Below, piece after piece: positions 5,498 through 7,337 of a stretch of DNA of 7,337 nucleotides. The position numbers and the translations under genes are program-made. The stretch comes from an uncultured Planctomycetaceae bacterium (lineage in GTDB: Bacteria; Planctomycetota; Planctomycetia; Pirellulales; UBA1268): contig CAISKG010000472.1 in NCBI GenBank assembly GCA_903885855.1, forward strand, positions 1-7,337. Direction: 5' to 3'. Below the pieces are notes generated by a model. The model did no database searches, had not been told where the DNA came from, and saw nothing but the letters and a program-made list of their open reading frames with translations. Each line of letters starts with the position of its first letter. Positions within the stretch are counted from its first letter, which is position 1.

Positions 5498-6433
5498 ATG
5501 CAACTGGGATTCGTGAGCGCCATCCTTCCCGAGCGCTCGCTCGAGCAGGTGTTCGAGGCCGCGCGGGGGATCGGCTACGAGTGCGTCGAGCTGATGTGCT
5601 GGCCCCCGTCGGCCGCCGAGCGCCGCTACGCCGGCGTGACGCACGTCGACGTGAACCGGCTCGGGCCGGGCGAGGTCGACCGGATCCGCTCGCTCGCCGC
5701 CGACAGCGGCGTGGCCATCTCGGGGCTCGGCTACTACCCCAATCCCCTCGCCGCCGACGCGGCCGAAGCCCGCCTGGCGGCGGAGCACGTGGGCACGGTG
5801 ATCCGCGCCGCCGCCCGGCTCGGCGTGGGGCGGATGAACACCTTCATCGGCCGCGACCACACCCGCTCCGTGGACGACAACTGGCCGCGGTTCCTCGAGA
5901 CGTGGCGGCCCCTGGTGCGCCTCGCGGAGGACGAGGGGGTGCGGATCGGGATCGAGAACTGCCCCATGTCGTTCACCCGGGACGAATGGCCCGGCGGCAA
6001 GAACCTGGCCACGAGCCCGCGCATCTGGCGGCGGATGTTCGCCGACATCGCGAGCCCCGCCCTCGGTCTCAATTACGATCCCTCGCACATGGTCTGGCAG
6101 TGCATGGATCCGGTGCGGCCGCTCGTCGAGTTCGCCGACCGGATCGTCCACGTCCACGCCAAGGACGTGCGGGTCGACCGCGACCGCCTCGACGACGTGG
6201 GGATCCTCGCCACGCCGCTGGAGTACCACGTGCCCAAGCTGCCCGGCCTCGGCGACGTGCCCTGGGGGCGGTTCTTCGCCACGCTCGGTGAGATCGGCTA
6301 CCGCGGCCCGGTGTGCGTCGAGGTGGAGGACCGGGCCTACGAGGATTCGCTCGCCTCGCGGCATGCGGCGCTCGTGCAGTCGCACGACTTCCTGCGCGGT
6401 TTCCTCGCGCGGCGCGACGGGAGGGCGACGTGA
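5498..6433 (+). CDS. Sugar phosphate isomerase/epimerase family protein (xylose isomerase-like TIM barrel)
   Basis: This 311-residue cytoplasmic protein belongs to the AP-endonuclease-2/xylose-isomerase-like TIM-barrel superfamily, whose members isomerise or epimerise sugars and keto-sugars using a divalent metal. Strand 1 starts at the N-terminus (MQLGFVSAILPERSLEQVF). Family positions likely to bind metal or substrate are Glu153 in RIGIENCPM, Asp194 and His197 in LNYDPSHMVW, His218/His220 in IVHVHAKD, and Glu275/Glu277 in VCVEVED. The proline-rich stretch YHVPKLPGLGDVPWG (243-257) is typical of members that close the barrel with G-x-VPW. The ATG at 5498 has CAGGGG (5485-5490) 7 nt upstream. 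The gene overlaps the following deoC by 4 nt, so the two are co-translated and probably act on related carbohydrates. The specific substrate cannot be assigned. Confidence 0.88.
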   Translation: MQLGFVSAILPERSLEQVFEAARGIGYECVELMCWPPSAAERRYAGVTHVDVNRLGPGEVDRIRSLAADSGVAISGLGYYPNPLAADAAEARLAAEHVGTVIRAAARLGVGRMNTFIGRDHTRSVDDNWPRFLETWRPLVRLAEDEGVRIGIENCPMSFTRDEWPGGKNLATSPRIWRRMFADIASPALGLNYDPSHMVWQCMDPVRPLVEFADRIVHVHAKDVRVDRDRLDDVGILATPLEYHVPKLPGLGDVPWGRFFATLGEIGYRGPVCVEVEDRAYEDSLASRHAALVQSHDFLRGFLARRDGRAT

Positions 6434-7152
6434 ACGGTCCGGCCCCCCTTTCCGCGGCGGAGTGCGCCGCGATCGTCGGCGCCATCGACCACGCGCTCCT
6501 CGATCCCAGGCTCGGGGCGGCCGAGCTCGAGGCGGGCTGCCGGATGGCGCGCGCGTGCGGGACGGCGAGCGTGTGCATCGTCCCCTGGGCGGTGGGGCTG
6601 GCGGCGGAGATCCTCGCCGGTTCACCCGTCCGGCCGAGCACCACGATCGGTTTCCCGCACGGCTCGAACGCCACCGCGGTCAAGCTCGCCGAGAGCGCGC
6701 GGGCCCTGGCCGACGGCGCCGTGGAACTCGACGTCGTCGTCAACCAATCGTGGGTCCGCGACGGGGCGTGGGGGGCGGTGCGCGACGAGATCCTGGCCCT
6801 CGTCGACGCCACGCACGCCGGCGGCGGACGGCTCAAGGTGATCTTCGAAAACTGCCACCTCGACGACGCCGCCAAGCGGACGCTCTGCGGCCTGTGCACC
6901 GACGCCGGCGCGGACTGGGTGAAGACGTCGACGGGGTTCGCCGCCGGCGGGGCCACGGAGGCCGACGTGGCCCTGTTGCGCGCCGCCTGCCCGCCGCGCG
7001 TGGGCGTGAAGGCGTCCGGCGGCATCCGCGACCTCGACACGCTCCTCCGGCTCCGTGCCGCGGGGGCGGATCGGTTCGGCGCCTCGCGGACGGTCGAGAT
7101 CGTCGCCGAGGCCAGACGCCGCGCCGGCCTGCCGCCGCTCCCTCCCGCCTGA
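6430..7152 (+). CDS. deoC: Deoxyribose-phosphate aldolase
   Basis: This 240-residue class I aldolase cleaves 2-deoxy-D-ribose 5-phosphate to glyceraldehyde 3-phosphate and acetaldehyde, the last step of deoxynucleoside catabolism. Recognisable family elements are IDHALLDP (19-26), TTIGFPHGSN (71-80), VELDVVVN with Asp101 (E. coli Asp102), LKVIFENCHL (135-144), the Schiff-base Lys165 in DWVKTSTGF (E. coli Lys167), the second catalytic Lys194 in VGVKASGGIR (E. coli Lys201) and the phosphate-binding GADRFGASRT (212-221). The catalytic set is complete, and the length lies between the B. subtilis and E. coli enzymes. The start is GTG at 6430, overlapping the isomerase stop as GTGA with GGGAGGG (6419-6425) just upstream. 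Open sequence before this GTG is the isomerase end in another frame. It ends 37 nt from the convergent partial gene. Confidence 0.93.
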   Translation: MNGPAPLSAAECAAIVGAIDHALLDPRLGAAELEAGCRMARACGTASVCIVPWAVGLAAEILAGSPVRPSTTIGFPHGSNATAVKLAESARALADGAVELDVVVNQSWVRDGAWGAVRDEILALVDATHAGGGRLKVIFENCHLDDAAKRTLCGLCTDAGADWVKTSTGFAAGGATEADVALLRAACPPRVGVKASGGIRDLDTLLRLRAAGADRFGASRTVEIVAEARRRAGLPPLPPA

Positions 7153-7189
7153 GACCGGGACCGGGGCTGCGGGGCCGATCGCCGCGGGC

Positions 7190-7337
7190 TCACATCGCCC
7201 GGTAGTCGCGCTCGGTGCGGCTGATCACGTCGTCGTCGCCCACGACCTTGTCGAGGAAGGGCCGGCAGGGGTAGCCGCTGGCGTACTCCTCCTGCAGCGC
7301 CGCGGCGAACGCCCCCCCCTCGATCTCGGCGAGCACC
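7190..7337 (-). CDS. C-terminal end of an unidentified protein (partial), weak ketol-acid reductoisomerase resemblance
   Basis: On the minus strand a frame is open from the window edge to the TGA at 7192-7190. It encodes 48 residues that begin VLAEIEGGAFAAALQEEYAS and end with ISRTERDYRAM. The composition is that of a normal soluble protein, with mixed charge and no Arg/Pro excess, unlike the shadow frames around it. The pattern VLAEIxxGxFA, then GxP 10 residues later, and a final RAM recalls the C-terminus of ketol-acid reductoisomerase (IlvC; VLADIQSGEFA ... GRP ... LRAMM from memory). The middle part does not match well, so this is a weak suggestion and I give no gene symbol. It is convergent with deoC, with 37 nt between the stops and no clear terminator hairpin. 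Confidence 0.6.
   Translation of the reverse strand, partial: VLAEIEGGAFAAALQEEYASGYPCRPFLDKVVGDDDVISRTERDYRAM

Noticed and set aside
5309..6625. A long minus-strand open frame antisense to the isomerase
   Set aside because: It is a mirror of the coding strand's third-position GC. The isomerase frame on the plus strand has clear family motifs.

Overview
The window is very GC-rich (roughly 70% by eye) and reads as a chromosomal segment of a planctomycete. The strongest taxonomic signal is a DUF1559 protein with a type IV pilin-like N-terminus and a C-terminal H-X9-DG motif, a family expanded in Planctomycetota. The secreted phytase/esterase-like protein and the xylose-isomerase-like TIM-barrel protein fit that lineage. 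I see no phage, transposon, CRISPR, tRNA or rRNA signal.

Layout. (1) 1-2267, plus strand: a transport operon. It opens with the Gly/Pro-rich C-terminal tail of an upstream protein, probably the membrane-fusion (HlyD/MacA-like) subunit, built on a perfect 15-bp tandem repeat. Next come a MacB/FtsX-type ABC permease with a TTG start and its LolD/MacB-type ATPase. Together they would form a tripartite-style or mechanotransmission ABC system spanning the periplasm. (2) 2295-3598, minus strand: a secreted phytase-like (esterase-like) protein whose reading frame is broken near 3133-3168. Removing 26 nt between two 10-bp direct repeats restores the frame exactly. (3) 3599-3875: a divergent intergenic region with an inverted pair of an 18-nt motif, a third shorter copy, and a dense cluster of GAATC/GATTC. 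(4) 3876-4946, plus strand: the DUF1559 pseudopilin-like protein, followed by a long stem-loop with a GCGA tetraloop. (5) 5035-5253, minus strand: a 72-residue, very acidic, unrecognised protein with a near-perfect Shine-Dalgarno sequence. (6) 5254-5497: a divergent intergenic region with a candidate sigma70-type promoter facing right. (7) 5498-7152, plus strand: a translationally coupled pair, a sugar phosphate isomerase/epimerase-like protein and a deoxyribose-phosphate aldolase (DeoC), overlapping by GTGA. (8) 7190-7337, minus strand: the C-terminal 48 residues of a protein running off the window, weakly reminiscent of ketol-acid reductoisomerase.

Most of the content is recognisable housekeeping or accessory function. 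The items most worth a second look are the broken phytase-like gene with its repeat-bounded 26-nt segment, the repeated motif between the two divergent genes, the acidic 72-aa protein, and the repeat-encoded tail at the left edge. I do not see a clear previously undescribed multi-gene system.
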